Origin: Fuscovulum sp.
Lineage (GTDB): Bacteria > Pseudomonadota > Alphaproteobacteria > Rhodobacterales > Rhodobacteraceae
Direction of reading: 5' to 3'
Assembly (NCBI GenBank): GCA_035192965.1
Contig: CP136571.1
Coordinates: forward strand, 3,614,501 to 3,678,500
Length of the DNA: 64,000 bases
In this document: positions 27,962-36,909 of the stretch, in pieces
Position numbering within the stretch: position 1 is the stretch's first letter
How the letters are laid out: each line of letters opens with the position of its first letter
Made by a program: the position numbers and the translations under genes
The notes under the pieces: generated by a model
The model's database searches: none
What the model was told of the DNA's origin: nothing
What the model saw: the letters and a program-made list of their open reading frames with translations, nothing else

Positions 27962-29347
27962 ATGGCAAAACCGGCAAAACTCATCGCAGGCATCCCGCAG
28001 GACCGCCTCACCCGCATCGCGGAACGTGAAGCCCGGCGCTTCGCGCAAAGCCGCCCCAAGGCCGCCGCCGCCCTCGCTGCCGGGTCCGGGGCCTTCCTCA
28101 ACGGCGTCCCGATGCATTGGATGGCCGATTGGCCCATGCCCCACCTGCCCTTGGTGGCCAAGGCGACTGGCGCGAAACTGACCGATATCGACGGCTATGG
28201 CATCGATGATTTCTGCCTTGGCGATACCGGGTCCATGTTCGGCCATTCCCCCGAACCCGTCGCCCGCGCCATCCGCAAACAGGCCAAGCGCGGCCTCACC
28301 TACATGCTGCCCACCGAAGATGCACTGGAAGCAGGCCGCCTGCTCACGCAGACCTTCGGCCCCTTCCGCTGGCAGATCGCCACCACCGCCACCGATGCCA
28401 ACCGCTTTGCCTTGCGTGTCGCCCGCGCCGTGACCGGGCGGCCCAAGGTGCTGGTCTTCAACGGCTGCTATCACGGCACGCTGGATGACACGATGGTCGA
28501 ACTGACCAAGGGCAAAACCGCCAACCGCGCGGGCCTTGTGGGCCAGGTGCAGGACCTCACCCTCGGCGCGGTGGTCTGCGAATTCAACGACCTTGCCGCC
28601 GTCGAAAAGGCGCTCGCCAAAGGCGATGTCGCCGCCATCCTGACCGAGCCGGTGATGACAAACTGCTGCATGGTCCTGCCCGATCCGGGCTTCCTGCAAG
28701 GCCTGCGCGACCTCGCCACGCAACATGGCGCGCTGCTCATCATTGATGAAACACACACCATCTCCACGGGCCTTGGCGGTTATACCCGCGTCCACGGGCT
28801 CACCCCCGACATGTTCGTCGTCGGCAAATGCGTGGCGGGCGGGATGCCCACCTCCGTCTGGGGCATGACGCAGGCCGTGGCCGACCGCTTCGCCACCTAC
28901 AACGCAACCCGCCCGCCGGGCCATTCCGGCATGGGCACCACATTGTCGGCCAATCCGATGCAATTCGCCTGCCTCCGCGCCACCCTGGCCGAGGTGATGA
29001 CACCGGAACACTACACCCATATGGAAGACGGTGCCGAACGCCTCGCCACCGGCCTCACCGCCGTGATCGCCAAGCACAACGCGCCCTGGCACGTCGTCCG
29101 CGTCGGCGCGCGGGTGGAGTTTATCTGCGCCCCCGGCCCGCTGAAGAACGGCTCCGCGGCGCACAAGGCCCACCAACCGCAGGTCGAGGCGGCAGTTCAC
29201 ACCGCCCTGCTGAACCGGGGCTGCCTGATCGCGCCCTTCCACAACATGATGCTGGTCAGCCCCGCCACCAAGAAACGCCAGATCGACCGCCTGATCGCCG
29301 CCTTCGACGAAATCCTGACCGAACTCTTCTGCCGAGATTCCGAATGA
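27962..29347 (+). CDS. class III aminotransferase (glutamate-1-semialdehyde aminomutase-like)
   Basis: PLP-dependent enzyme of the class III/GSAM group, 461 residues. The block LIIDETHTISTGLGGYT holds the Asp that contacts the PLP ring. Lys289 of VVGKCVAGGMP is the Schiff-base lysine, and FNGCYHGTLDDTM is the phosphate-side loop. The start is the ATG at 27962 with AAAGGGA upstream; a TTG at 27905 was rejected. It is unlikely to be the housekeeping haem enzyme because it is coupled (4-base overlap) to a glutamine-synthetase-like ligase. Transfer of an amino group to or from an omega-amino compound is the more likely reaction. Confidence 0.82.
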   Translation: MAKPAKLIAGIPQDRLTRIAEREARRFAQSRPKAAAALAAGSGAFLNGVPMHWMADWPMPHLPLVAKATGAKLTDIDGYGIDDFCLGDTGSMFGHSPEPVARAIRKQAKRGLTYMLPTEDALEAGRLLTQTFGPFRWQIATTATDANRFALRVARAVTGRPKVLVFNGCYHGTLDDTMVELTKGKTANRAGLVGQVQDLTLGAVVCEFNDLAAVEKALAKGDVAAILTEPVMTNCCMVLPDPGFLQGLRDLATQHGALLIIDETHTISTGLGGYTRVHGLTPDMFVVGKCVAGGMPTSVWGMTQAVADRFATYNATRPPGHSGMGTTLSANPMQFACLRATLAEVMTPEHYTHMEDGAERLATGLTAVIAKHNAPWHVVRVGARVEFICAPGPLKNGSAAHKAHQPQVEAAVHTALLNRGCLIAPFHNMMLVSPATKKRQIDRLIAAFDEILTELFCRDSE

Positions 29348-30738
29348 CCGATACCATCAGCCCCTCCGGCTCCACCGCAGCCGAGGCCGAAGCCTTCCTC
29401 GCGGCCTACCCCGAAATCGAAGCCTTCGATATCGTCCTGCACGATTCGAACGGAATCGGCCGCGGCAAGATTATCCGCCGGCATGAGCTTTTGTCCTTTT
29501 ACCGCTCTGGCCGCCACCTGCCCATTTCCATCCTCGGCCTCGATATCTGCGGCGAAGATGTGCATGAAACCGGCCTGATCTGGGATCAGGGCGATGGCGA
29601 CCTGCGCGCTTGGCCCATCCCCGGCACGCTGGTGCCGCTGCACGCCACCCAGCCGCCGCGCGGCGAGGTGCTGATGTCGCTCTATGATCTCGACGGCAAT
29701 CCCATGACCTCCGACCCCCGCCACGCCCTGCAACGGCAGGTCGATGCCATGGCGGGCGAAGGGCTCTTCCCCGCAGGCGCGTTCGAGTTGGAGTTCTTCC
29801 TCCTCGCCAACGACCGCGGCCCCGATGGCAAGGTCCAACCGGCCCGCGACGTGCTCGATGGCCGCGGCTCACACAAGACCGAGGTCTATTCGGTGGACCA
29901 TCTGCACGGCATGCTGCCGCTGTTCAGCGACATCTACGCCGCAGCAGAGAAGGCCGGGATCAAGGCCGAAACCATGATTTCGGAATATGCGCCGGGCCAG
30001 TACGAACTAACGCTGCATTACCGCACCGATGTGATGCAGGCCGCCGATGATCTGATGCGGCTCAAGCGGATCGTCCGCCTGCAGGCCCGCCAGCACGGCG
30101 TGACCGCCTGCTTCATGGCCAAACCGGTGGAGAAATACGCAGGCTCCGGCATGCATTTCCACGTCTCGCTCTGCGATGCCGATGGCCGCAATGTGTTTGT
30201 CGAGCAGACCGAGGGCCAGTGGAACCCCGCCATCCTGCACGCGCTGGGTGGCCTGCGCGCGACGATGGGCGAATCCATGCTGGTCTTTGCCCCCCACGCC
30301 AACAGTTGGCGCCGCTTTGCCGCGCAAAGCTACGCCCCCGTCAGCCCGACCTGGGGCGTGAACAACCGCTCCGTCGCGCTGCGCATTCCGGCAGGCGACA
30401 TCAAGGCCCGCCGCATCGAACACCGCCCCGCCGGGGTGGATGCCAACCCCTATCTTGTCGCGGCCACCGTGCTGGCAGGCATCCGCCACGGGTTGCGCCA
30501 CAAGATCGACCCCGGCCCGGAAACCACCGGAAACGGCTATGCCGATGCCCAGGATGCCCCGCCGATCCCGGTCGACTGGCGGCAGGCGATCGAGGCGGCC
30601 ACCGCCTCGGCCTTCCTCAAGGACGCGCTGGGTGAAGACATGCACCGCACCTTCACCGCGATCAAGGCGGCGGAACACGCCCGCGTCGCCCGCACAGTCA
30701 GCGAGGTCGATTTCGACCTCTACCTTCACACGGTCTGA
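29344..30738 (+). CDS. glutamine synthetase-family ligase, PuuA-like
   Basis: Glutamine synthetase superfamily ligase, 464 residues, most like gamma-glutamylputrescine synthetases. Seen are VLHDSNGIGRGKIIR in the N-terminal domain, FELEFFLL, MISEYAPGQYELTLHY, AGSGMHFHVSL with His271 and His273, and ARRIEHRPAGVDANPYL. The adenylylation loop of GlnA is missing. It overlaps the class III aminotransferase by 4 bases (ATGA). With the AruHI-like genes upstream, an amine derived from arginine is a plausible acceptor, but this is inferred. Confidence 0.85.
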   Translation: MTDTISPSGSTAAEAEAFLAAYPEIEAFDIVLHDSNGIGRGKIIRRHELLSFYRSGRHLPISILGLDICGEDVHETGLIWDQGDGDLRAWPIPGTLVPLHATQPPRGEVLMSLYDLDGNPMTSDPRHALQRQVDAMAGEGLFPAGAFELEFFLLANDRGPDGKVQPARDVLDGRGSHKTEVYSVDHLHGMLPLFSDIYAAAEKAGIKAETMISEYAPGQYELTLHYRTDVMQAADDLMRLKRIVRLQARQHGVTACFMAKPVEKYAGSGMHFHVSLCDADGRNVFVEQTEGQWNPAILHALGGLRATMGESMLVFAPHANSWRRFAAQSYAPVSPTWGVNNRSVALRIPAGDIKARRIEHRPAGVDANPYLVAATVLAGIRHGLRHKIDPGPETTGNGYADAQDAPPIPVDWRQAIEAATASAFLKDALGEDMHRTFTAIKAAEHARVARTVSEVDFDLYLHTV

Positions 30739-30748
30739 CACGCGCCCC

Positions 30749-30789
30749 GGCAGGGCGCACGAATTTTCTGCGAAAATTCACGCCCTGCC
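30749..30789. terminator. nested hairpin 1 between convergent genes
   Basis: The outer arms GGCAGGGCG (30749-30757) and CGCCCTGCC (30781-30789) enclose an AT stem GAATTTT-CTGCG-AAAATTC (30761-30779). The GC clamp lies outside and the A/T stem inside, the reverse of an ordinary intrinsic terminator. It lies 10 bases after the ligase stop. Confidence 0.55.
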
Positions 30790-30831
30790 CCCGGCACAAA
30801 ACGCATGATCCGTCGCTGGAGAAATCAGCCA

Positions 30832-30870
30832 GGGGGGCCTGATTTTTCGCAGAAAAATCGTTGGCCCCCC
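30832..30870. terminator. nested hairpin 2 between convergent genes
   Basis: The outer arms GGGGGGCC (30832-30839) and GGCCCCCC (30863-30870) enclose GATTTTT-CGCAG-AAAAATC (30841-30859). The architecture matches hairpin 1, with the core in the opposite orientation. It lies 14 bases from the 3' end of the minus-strand response regulator gene, so each convergent gene has its own hairpin. Confidence 0.55.
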
Positions 30871-30884
30871 AAAATCCGAACCCG

Positions 30885-31517
30885 TCAGCTCAACCCAGCA
30901 TCCCGCGCGATCATTGCCGCATGGGTCCGGTTCTTCGCGCCCAGCTTGCGGCTCAGCGTCTTGACATGCAGCTTCACCGTCACCTCCTGCAGGTCCAGAT
31001 CGCGGGCGATCTCCTTGTTCGGCTTGCCCTCGCAGATGCCGCGCAGCACATCCGTCTCGCGCCGGGTCAGCGTCTGCAACGCCAACGCCATCTCCGGTTC
31101 CTTCATCAACAGCGAAATCGGCGCGAAGACATCGCCCGAGGTCATCAACTGCACCGCCGCGATCATCGCGCGCGACGCCAGCGTTTTGGGAATGAACCCC
31201 GCTGCCCCCGCAGCCAACGCAGCCTCGGCCAGATCGCGCTGCACCGTGCCGGTGATGATGGCGACCGGCACCCCCGGTGCCGCCGCCCGCGCCCGCGCCA
31301 GTCCCTCCAGCCCGTTCATCCCCGGCATGCCGTAATCCAGCAGCACCAGATCAAACCGCGCGCCCTTCTCCAGCACCGCCACCGCCTCAGGCAGGGTGGC
31401 CACACAGCATACCTCTTCGAACCCTTCTGCCATCAGAAAGGCGGCAAGCGTCTCGCGCACCAGATCATGATCGTCGGCCAGCAAAAGCCGCATGTCCGCC
31501 TGTCCCATCCGCATCAT
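30885..31517 (-). CDS. LuxR-family response regulator
   Basis: Two-component response regulator of NarL/FixJ type, 210 residues with the chosen start. The receiver domain has the acidic pair in LLLADDHDLV, phospho-acceptor Asp61 in LVLLDYGMPGMNG and Lys110 in GFIPKTLAS. The C-terminal HTH reads TRRETDVLRGICEGKPNKEIARDL and then VKLHVKTLSRKL. The ATG read from 31517 has AGGACA about 8 bases upstream; an ATG read from 31493 is also possible. It is divergent from the hybrid kinase, its probable partner. Confidence 0.88.
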   Translation of the reverse strand: MMRMGQADMRLLLADDHDLVRETLAAFLMAEGFEEVCCVATLPEAVAVLEKGARFDLVLLDYGMPGMNGLEGLARARAAAPGVPVAIITGTVQRDLAEAALAAGAAGFIPKTLASRAMIAAVQLMTSGDVFAPISLLMKEPEMALALQTLTRRETDVLRGICEGKPNKEIARDLDLQEVTVKLHVKTLSRKLGAKNRTHAAMIARDAGLS

Positions 31518-31679
31518 GTGGTCTGTCCTGAATTGCTCTGCTTTCAGAACGACCGTCAATGCCGTTACTTTACCGTGTGAAACGCCTTGGAAGGCAAGCC
31601 CCATCTGCCCTAGCCTCTGGCATGGGTCACGGCCCTTTGACACGCTACAGGCAAACCGGAACAGAAGGCAGGGCAAACA

Positions 31680-34340
31680 ATGCAGCTTTGGGCAAGGCGG
31701 CTTCGGCTTGGCGTGACCACGCTGCTGGCCCTGTCATGCCTGATCGCCATGGTCCTTCTCGCCCAGACCGTGCGCGCGAAACTGGCGGTGTTGCAACGTG
31801 CCAACTCCGACAACACCCAATGGGTGATGATGCAGACCGAGGTCGAGGTGCTGCGCCTGCAAGGCGCGGTGTCCGCCGCGCGCGACAACCCGTCCTCGGC
31901 CCAGCTTGATGAGGTGCGGCGCTGGTTCAATGTCGTCTACAGCCGCGTGGGGATGCTGGAACAAAGCACGGTCTACGCCCCGATGCTTGCGCGTGCCGAT
32001 TACAGCGCCGATCATGCCCGCCTGCGCCGCTATCTGGACAACACCGTTCCGCTGATCGACGCGCCCGATACCCAGCTTGCCGCCGCTCTGGGGCGCATCG
32101 GCACGCCATTGCCCGAACTGCGCGCCACCGCCCGCCAGATGACGCTGAACGCCCTGTCCGAATTCACCGCGCAATCCGACATGAACCGCGAATCGATCTC
32201 GGATACGCTGGTGCGGCTGGCGCTTGTAACCGGGGCGCTGCTGCTGATCGTGGCCGGGGTGGCCGGGGCGCTGGCCCTGCAATTCCGCCGGTCCGAGGCG
32301 CAGAAACGCGCGCTCGCCGATACCGGGGCGCGACTGTCCACCATCGTTTCCACCTCGGCCGATGCCATCGTCGTCACCGATCGGGGCGGTGTGATCCGGG
32401 AATTCAACCCAGCCGCCGAGGCGATCTTTGGCCTGCCCGCCGCCGACGCGCAGGGGCAAAACGCGCTCACCCTGCTGTTTGCCGAAGGCCCCGATGGCCC
32501 GCAGCAACGCGCCCTGATCACCGCGCTCCGCGATCCGGGGGCGGATGCCACCCACCCCATCCGCATTGAGGTGGACGCCCACCGCGCCGATGGCCGCAGC
32601 TTCCCGGCCGAGGTGTCCATCGCCCGGTCCCAGATCGCCGAAGCAGGCCTCGTCGTGGCCTTCGTCCGTGACATCTCTACCCGGCGCGAGGCCGAGGTCG
32701 CCCTGACCCGCGCGCTGGACCGCGCCCAGGCCGGCGAAAAGGCCAAGGCCGAATTCCTCGCGGTCATGAGCCATGAGATGCGCACCCCGCTGAACGGTCT
32801 GATCGGGTCGATGGAACTGCTGCGCCGCACGCCCACGGATGACGCGCAGAAGGAACTCCTCTCCGTCATGGAAGCCTCGGGCGATATCCTGCTGGGCCAC
32901 GTGAATTCGGTGCTCGATGTATCGCGGGCCGAGGCCGGGATGATCCGCCCCGACTGCGCGCGCTTTGACCTCGACCGTCTGCTGGAGGAAACCATCGCCA
33001 ATCAGGCCGGCCTTGCTGCCGCCGCGGGCAACCGCATGACCCTGTCGCATCCGACCGGCCCGCTGGGGCCCGTCATGGGCGATTCCGGGCGGTTGCGGCA
33101 AATCATGCTCAATCTCATCGGCAACGCGGTCAAGTTCACCCGCAACGGCGACATCACGGTCGAGGTGGAACGCCTCTCCGGCCCGGACGCGCTGGTGGAA
33201 CTGCGTGTCAGCGACACCGGCATCGGCATCGCCGAGGCCGACCTTGACCGCATCTTCGACGATTTCGTCACCCTTGACGCCAGCTATGGCCGCAGCGCCG
33301 GGGGCACCGGGCTTGGCCTTGGCATCGCGCGGCGGCTGGCGCGCGCCTTGGGGGGCGAGATCGGCGTCGAAAGCATCGAAGGCGAAGGCAGCCTGTTCTG
33401 GCTGCGCCTGCCCCTGCCACCCGCCGACCTGTCCGCCGCCGCGCCGGAACCGCAGGCGCCGGTCACCGGGGTCCGGCCCGCGCCACCGCCGGAAGATCCG
33501 CCCCCTGGACCACCGCTTTCGGTTCTTTTGGTCGAAGACAACGCCATCAACCGCTTCCTCCTGCGCCGTTTTCTGGATAGCGCAGGCCACCACGTGACAG
33601 AGGCCGCCGATGGCATTGACGCGGTGAACGCGGCCGCCGCCTCGGCCTTTGACGTGATCCTGATGGATATCTCCATGCCGCGTATGGATGGCATCGCCGC
33701 CACTCAGGCGATCCGGGCCGGACAGGGCCTGTCGCGCGACGCACGCATCCTCGCGCTGACCGCCCATGCCCTGCCACACGAAGTGGCCCGTTTCCACGCG
33801 GCGGGGATGCAGGCCACCCTGACCAAACCCATCGCCCGGCTGGCCCTGCTGCACGCGCTCGCCGGCCGGTTGCCAGACCCGCAAACCCCGCCCCCGCCAC
33901 ACCAGATGCCCATAGTCGACGAAGCAGTTCTGGCCGACCTGATCCGCCAGATCGGCCCCGATACGGCAATCCCCCTCATCACCCGCCTGATCGCCGAAGG
34001 CGACACGATCATTGCCGACCTCACCACCCGTCATCCGCAGACCGACGCGGCCGAGATGGCGGCGCTGTGCCACCGCCTTGTCGGCAGTTCCGGCACCTTT
34101 GGCACGCGCCGCTTCTATGCGGCGCTGCGGGCAGCGGAAACGGCGCTGAAGCTTCTGGCCGCCAATGGTACAGAACCCACCCCGGAACCCGACGCCGCGC
34201 CCGATGTGATGGACTCGCTGGCCGCCCTCGCCCCAGTCTGGCAGGCCACCCGCGCCGCCCTGTCCGATGAACTCGCCCGCCTCGGGGCGGATCAAGCCAC
34301 CCAAAAGGAACAAGGGACAGAGCCGATCACCGCGCCTTGA
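31680..34340 (+). CDS. hybrid sensor histidine kinase with receiver and Hpt domains
   Basis: The 886-residue membrane kinase starts with a first membrane helix at about 12-30, a periplasmic helical sensor to about 180 and a second helix at about 182-202. A PAS domain follows at about 215-345 (DAIVVTDRGGVIREFNPAAE). HisKA has His365 in AVMSHEMRTPLNG, and the HATPase carries NLIGNAVKFT, VSDTGIGI and GGTGLGLGIA. The receiver has Asp663 in ILMDISMP, and a C-terminal Hpt has His798 in HRLVGSSG. It can run a complete internal phosphorelay. The divergent LuxR-type regulator is the likely output. Its last 14 bases overlap the convergent chelatase gene. Confidence 0.92.
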   Translation: MQLWARRLRLGVTTLLALSCLIAMVLLAQTVRAKLAVLQRANSDNTQWVMMQTEVEVLRLQGAVSAARDNPSSAQLDEVRRWFNVVYSRVGMLEQSTVYAPMLARADYSADHARLRRYLDNTVPLIDAPDTQLAAALGRIGTPLPELRATARQMTLNALSEFTAQSDMNRESISDTLVRLALVTGALLLIVAGVAGALALQFRRSEAQKRALADTGARLSTIVSTSADAIVVTDRGGVIREFNPAAEAIFGLPAADAQGQNALTLLFAEGPDGPQQRALITALRDPGADATHPIRIEVDAHRADGRSFPAEVSIARSQIAEAGLVVAFVRDISTRREAEVALTRALDRAQAGEKAKAEFLAVMSHEMRTPLNGLIGSMELLRRTPTDDAQKELLSVMEASGDILLGHVNSVLDVSRAEAGMIRPDCARFDLDRLLEETIANQAGLAAAAGNRMTLSHPTGPLGPVMGDSGRLRQIMLNLIGNAVKFTRNGDITVEVERLSGPDALVELRVSDTGIGIAEADLDRIFDDFVTLDASYGRSAGGTGLGLGIARRLARALGGEIGVESIEGEGSLFWLRLPLPPADLSAAAPEPQAPVTGVRPAPPPEDPPPGPPLSVLLVEDNAINRFLLRRFLDSAGHHVTEAADGIDAVNAAAASAFDVILMDISMPRMDGIAATQAIRAGQGLSRDARILALTAHALPHEVARFHAAGMQATLTKPIARLALLHALAGRLPDPQTPPPPHQMPIVDEAVLADLIRQIGPDTAIPLITRLIAEGDTIIADLTTRHPQTDAAEMAALCHRLVGSSGTFGTRRFYAALRAAETALKLLAANGTEPTPEPDAAPDVMDSLAALAPVWQATRAALSDELARLGADQATQKEQGTEPITAP

Positions 34341-35082
34341 GCGCCGCCTTCAGCGCGTGCCGGATCAACCCCGGCACCCGCGCGTCCAGACCGACGGGCG
34401 GCAGCAGATCGCCCTCAAACCCCGCCTCCGCCAAGGCCTGCGGCAGATCGTCGATCACATGCCCGCCGCGCGCGGCAAAGAACGGCAGCACCAGCGATCC
34501 GGGGGCGAAACCTGCCGCGGCCTCCACAATGCGGGGCGACTGGTCGATAAAGGCCGCCTCTACCCGCGCAAACCCGGCCTCCTGCCGCAGCCGGTCTGCC
34601 ATGGCATAGGCCACGTCTGACGGGGCCGCGCTGCGGAAACTGCCATGCGCCGCCAAGAGAAGCGGCAGGTCGGCTGGCGCGTGACCGCGCCGCGCTGCCG
34701 CTTCGCGCGCCAATGTCAGCGTCAGCGCTTGCACCCCCGCATCCAGCCCGAACGGCGGCAGGATGTGCCAATCCGCCCCCCCGGCCTCGGCCAGCTTGGC
34801 GGGCAGATGGGTGGTGGTGAACCACCCCCCCGCCATGAACAGCGGATAGACCAGCCCCGCCCCGCCTGCCGCCGCCACCTCGCGCGCCAGCGCATCGGGT
34901 TCCGCCAGCGTGGCCGACCTTATGCGCCACCCCGGCATCAGCGCCTGCACCTTGGCCGCCAGAAAGGCGATCTCAGCGGCAGCGGGGCCGGGGTCGGATG
35001 GCTGTCCATGCGCCACGATCAAAGCAGCGGGCAACGCAAAAGGTTGAGCAGCGGGCAGGCGGGGGATGAGTTCCTGTGTCAT
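34327..35082 (-). CDS. CbiX-like sirohydrochlorin chelatase family protein
   Basis: The 251-residue protein has two CbiX-type halves, one beginning ALIVAHGQPSDPGPA and the other LLLAAHGSFRSAAPSD. Each carries the metal-site His of the HG motif. Two-domain members insert cobalt, nickel or iron into tetrapyrroles such as sirohydrochlorin. No other cobalamin or sirohaem genes are near, so the exact metal and substrate are open. It is on the minus strand behind the LysR gene (30-base gap) and overlaps the kinase 3' end by 14 bases. Confidence 0.8.
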   Translation of the reverse strand: MTQELIPRLPAAQPFALPAALIVAHGQPSDPGPAAAEIAFLAAKVQALMPGWRIRSATLAEPDALAREVAAAGGAGLVYPLFMAGGWFTTTHLPAKLAEAGGADWHILPPFGLDAGVQALTLTLAREAAARRGHAPADLPLLLAAHGSFRSAAPSDVAYAMADRLRQEAGFARVEAAFIDQSPRIVEAAAGFAPGSLVLPFFAARGGHVIDDLPQALAEAGFEGDLLPPVGLDARVPGLIRHALKAALKAR

Positions 35083-35112
35083 GCCCGCGATCTAGCCATT
35101 CCAGGTCGCCCG

Positions 35113-36060
35113 TCAACCATGGCGACCAAAGTCAGGATCCGTCAGCCCCGGCAAAGCATCCTCGGTCAGCACCGCGCGGCAATGATCGGCAAAGGCCGCC
35201 ACCGCCCGCCGCAGCGGCCCCCCGGCGGGCAGGATCAACCCCATCCGCATCGGCGCGCGCGGCGTGACCAGCGGCACAAAGACCAGCCGCCGCCCATCCG
35301 GCGCGCGGTCCGAGCCCAGCCTTATATTGGCAATGGAATAGCCAAACCCGTTGGCCACCATCGCCCGCATCACCCCCATGTCGCGCGTGCGTTCCGCAAT
35401 CTGCGGCCGCAGGCCTTCGGCGGTGAAAAAGGACAGGAAGTAATCGGCACTATAGGGCAGGTCCAAAAGCACCATCGGATGCGGCGCCAGATCGGCCGCC
35501 GTCACCTGCGCGCGCCCCGCCAGCGGATGCCCCTCCGGCAACAGCGCATAAGGTGCCAACGGCAACAGCGGCAGAAACTCCAGATCGCCCGGCAATTCCA
35601 GATCATAAGACAGCGCCGCATCCAGCCGCGCATGGCGCAGCGCCTCGATCAGCGCGGCATGGTCATGCTCGGACTGGCGAAACTCGACCTCGGGATGGGC
35701 CTCGGCAAAGCTGCGCCGCAGGCGCGGCAACACCACCTGCGCAAAAGTCAGCAGACAGCCCACCGCCAGAGGCCCCCGCACCTGCCCCGTCAACTCTGCC
35801 GCCCGGTCGTTCAGCGCCGCCCCCGCCGCAAGTACCGACCGCGCCGCTTCGGTGAATTGCCGCCCCCCTTCGGTCAGCGACAGGCCCTGCGCATGACGGC
35901 GGATGAACAAAGGCAGGCCGAATTCCTGCTCCAGCTGCGCAATCGCGGCGGAAATCGACGGCGATGACACATGGCACCGCTCCGCCGCCAGCGCGACGGA
36001 CCCGCATTCCGCTACCGCGACCAGATATTCCAATTGGCGAAGGGTGAACCGCAGGGGCAT
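35113..36060 (-). CDS. LysR-family transcriptional regulator
   Basis: The 315-residue LysR protein has an N-terminal winged HTH (TLRQLEYLVAVAECGSVALA, then VSSPSISAAIAQLEQEFG). A two-lobed effector domain follows, with GPLAVGCLLTFAQVVLPRL and a YALLPEGHPLAGR block. It reads in the same direction as the Rieske, RidA and DUF1028 genes and is the last gene of that run, 41 bases after DUF1028. It is the best candidate regulator of that group. Confidence 0.9.
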   Translation of the reverse strand: MPLRFTLRQLEYLVAVAECGSVALAAERCHVSSPSISAAIAQLEQEFGLPLFIRRHAQGLSLTEGGRQFTEAARSVLAAGAALNDRAAELTGQVRGPLAVGCLLTFAQVVLPRLRRSFAEAHPEVEFRQSEHDHAALIEALRHARLDAALSYDLELPGDLEFLPLLPLAPYALLPEGHPLAGRAQVTAADLAPHPMVLLDLPYSADYFLSFFTAEGLRPQIAERTRDMGVMRAMVANGFGYSIANIRLGSDRAPDGRRLVFVPLVTPRAPMRMGLILPAGGPLRRAVAAFADHCRAVLTEDALPGLTDPDFGRHG

Positions 36061-36101
36061 GGGCGCAGGCTAGCCCGCCCGCCGCCGGGGCGAAAGCCCC
36101 C

Positions 36102-36779
36102 TTACTTCTCCCCCGGCACCCCGTAGGACGGCGCCGCGCGCGGATCGCGCGCCCGCTGCACATAGGCCGCCATCTGCGGCGCATAAACCTCCCAGGCCCG
36201 CGCCACCGCCTCGATCGGGCGCGCCTCATCGGACCAGTCACAGCGCAGCTCCGCCACAGGCCAGCTTTCCCGGTCCACCATCAACAGCCCTGCCGAATGC
36301 ACCGGCCCCGCCTCGCCCCCGGCATCGCGCCCCGCCATCAGTGCCACCACCAGCCGGTCGCCCAGCGCCCCAGAGGCCGCCAGAAACCCCGCCACCATGG
36401 CCTGTGGCACGCCCTCATGCGCCAAAAGGTTCCCCCCGGCGATCACCCCTGCCCCCTCAGCCACCGCCCAGCACCCCAGCACATGCGCGCCGCTATGGCT
36501 GGCCGTCCGGCCCTGCCCATCGACCACCATCAACTGCCGATACTCTGCAAACGCCGCCCCACCCACGACCCCGGCCATCGCCGCCGCCGCCGCCTCCCCC
36601 GCCGCCAGCCGCGCCAGCAGCGCAGGCCCCAGTGCCGGGTCGGTGATGTTCTGTGTCGCCGCCACCCCCACCCCCGCTCGCGCATGGGCACAACGCGCCG
36701 CAACAGCGGGGGATGAGGATGAAATCACCATCCCGAATGCACCTGTTTCGGCACAGCGGGCCAGCAGCGAAAATGTCAT
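36102..36779 (-). CDS. DUF1028 family protein
   Basis: The 225-residue protein starts MTFSLLARCAETGAFGMVIS, with SSSPAVAARCAHARAGVGVA and then ATQNITDP, which is the DUF1028 signature. The family is reported to adopt an Ntn-hydrolase-like fold; Thr2 exposed after Met removal could be a nucleophile, but this is inference. The central AGGNLLA block is also typical. Members often sit with RidA and catabolic genes for nitrogen compounds, as here. The function is unknown. Confidence 0.85.
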   Translation of the reverse strand: MTFSLLARCAETGAFGMVISSSSPAVAARCAHARAGVGVAATQNITDPALGPALLARLAAGEAAAAAMAGVVGGAAFAEYRQLMVVDGQGRTASHSGAHVLGCWAVAEGAGVIAGGNLLAHEGVPQAMVAGFLAASGALGDRLVVALMAGRDAGGEAGPVHSAGLLMVDRESWPVAELRCDWSDEARPIEAVARAWEVYAPQMAAYVQRARDPRAAPSYGVPGEK

Positions 36780-36806
36780 GCGTCACCTCGGGATGGCGGG
36801 CGAAGA

Positions 36807-36828
36807 TGGGTATTTGGGCCAAGGTGAA
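36807..36828 (-). repeat. dispersed 3'-gene repeat, copy 4
   Basis: TGGGTATTTGGGCCAAGGTG, followed by AA, is the reverse complement of copies 1-3. It lies 82 bases beyond the 3' end of the minus-strand RidA gene, so again downstream of a gene and in that gene's orientation. Confidence 0.85.
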
Positions 36829-36836
36829 ACGGCAGC

Positions 36837-36860
36837 TTCATCTTGGCAACACATACCCAT
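36837..36860 (+). repeat. degenerate inverted half-copy of the 3' repeat
   Basis: TTCATCTTGGC followed by AACACATACCCAT is a decayed forward copy 8 bases from copy 4. The two together can fold into an imperfect stem of about 21 bp with a loop near ACGGCAGC. It is the only copy in the window with a visible partner. Confidence 0.6.
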
Positions 36861-36909
36861 GCAACGCGGATGCAGGGTGGTTCGGGGGCAGGGCGGTTCG
36901 GGGGCAGGC

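Noticed and set aside
31734..34313. An 859-codon minus-strand open frame
   Set aside because: It is fully antisense to the hybrid kinase, whose domain motifs are unambiguous. It has no recognisable domain or plausible start signal.
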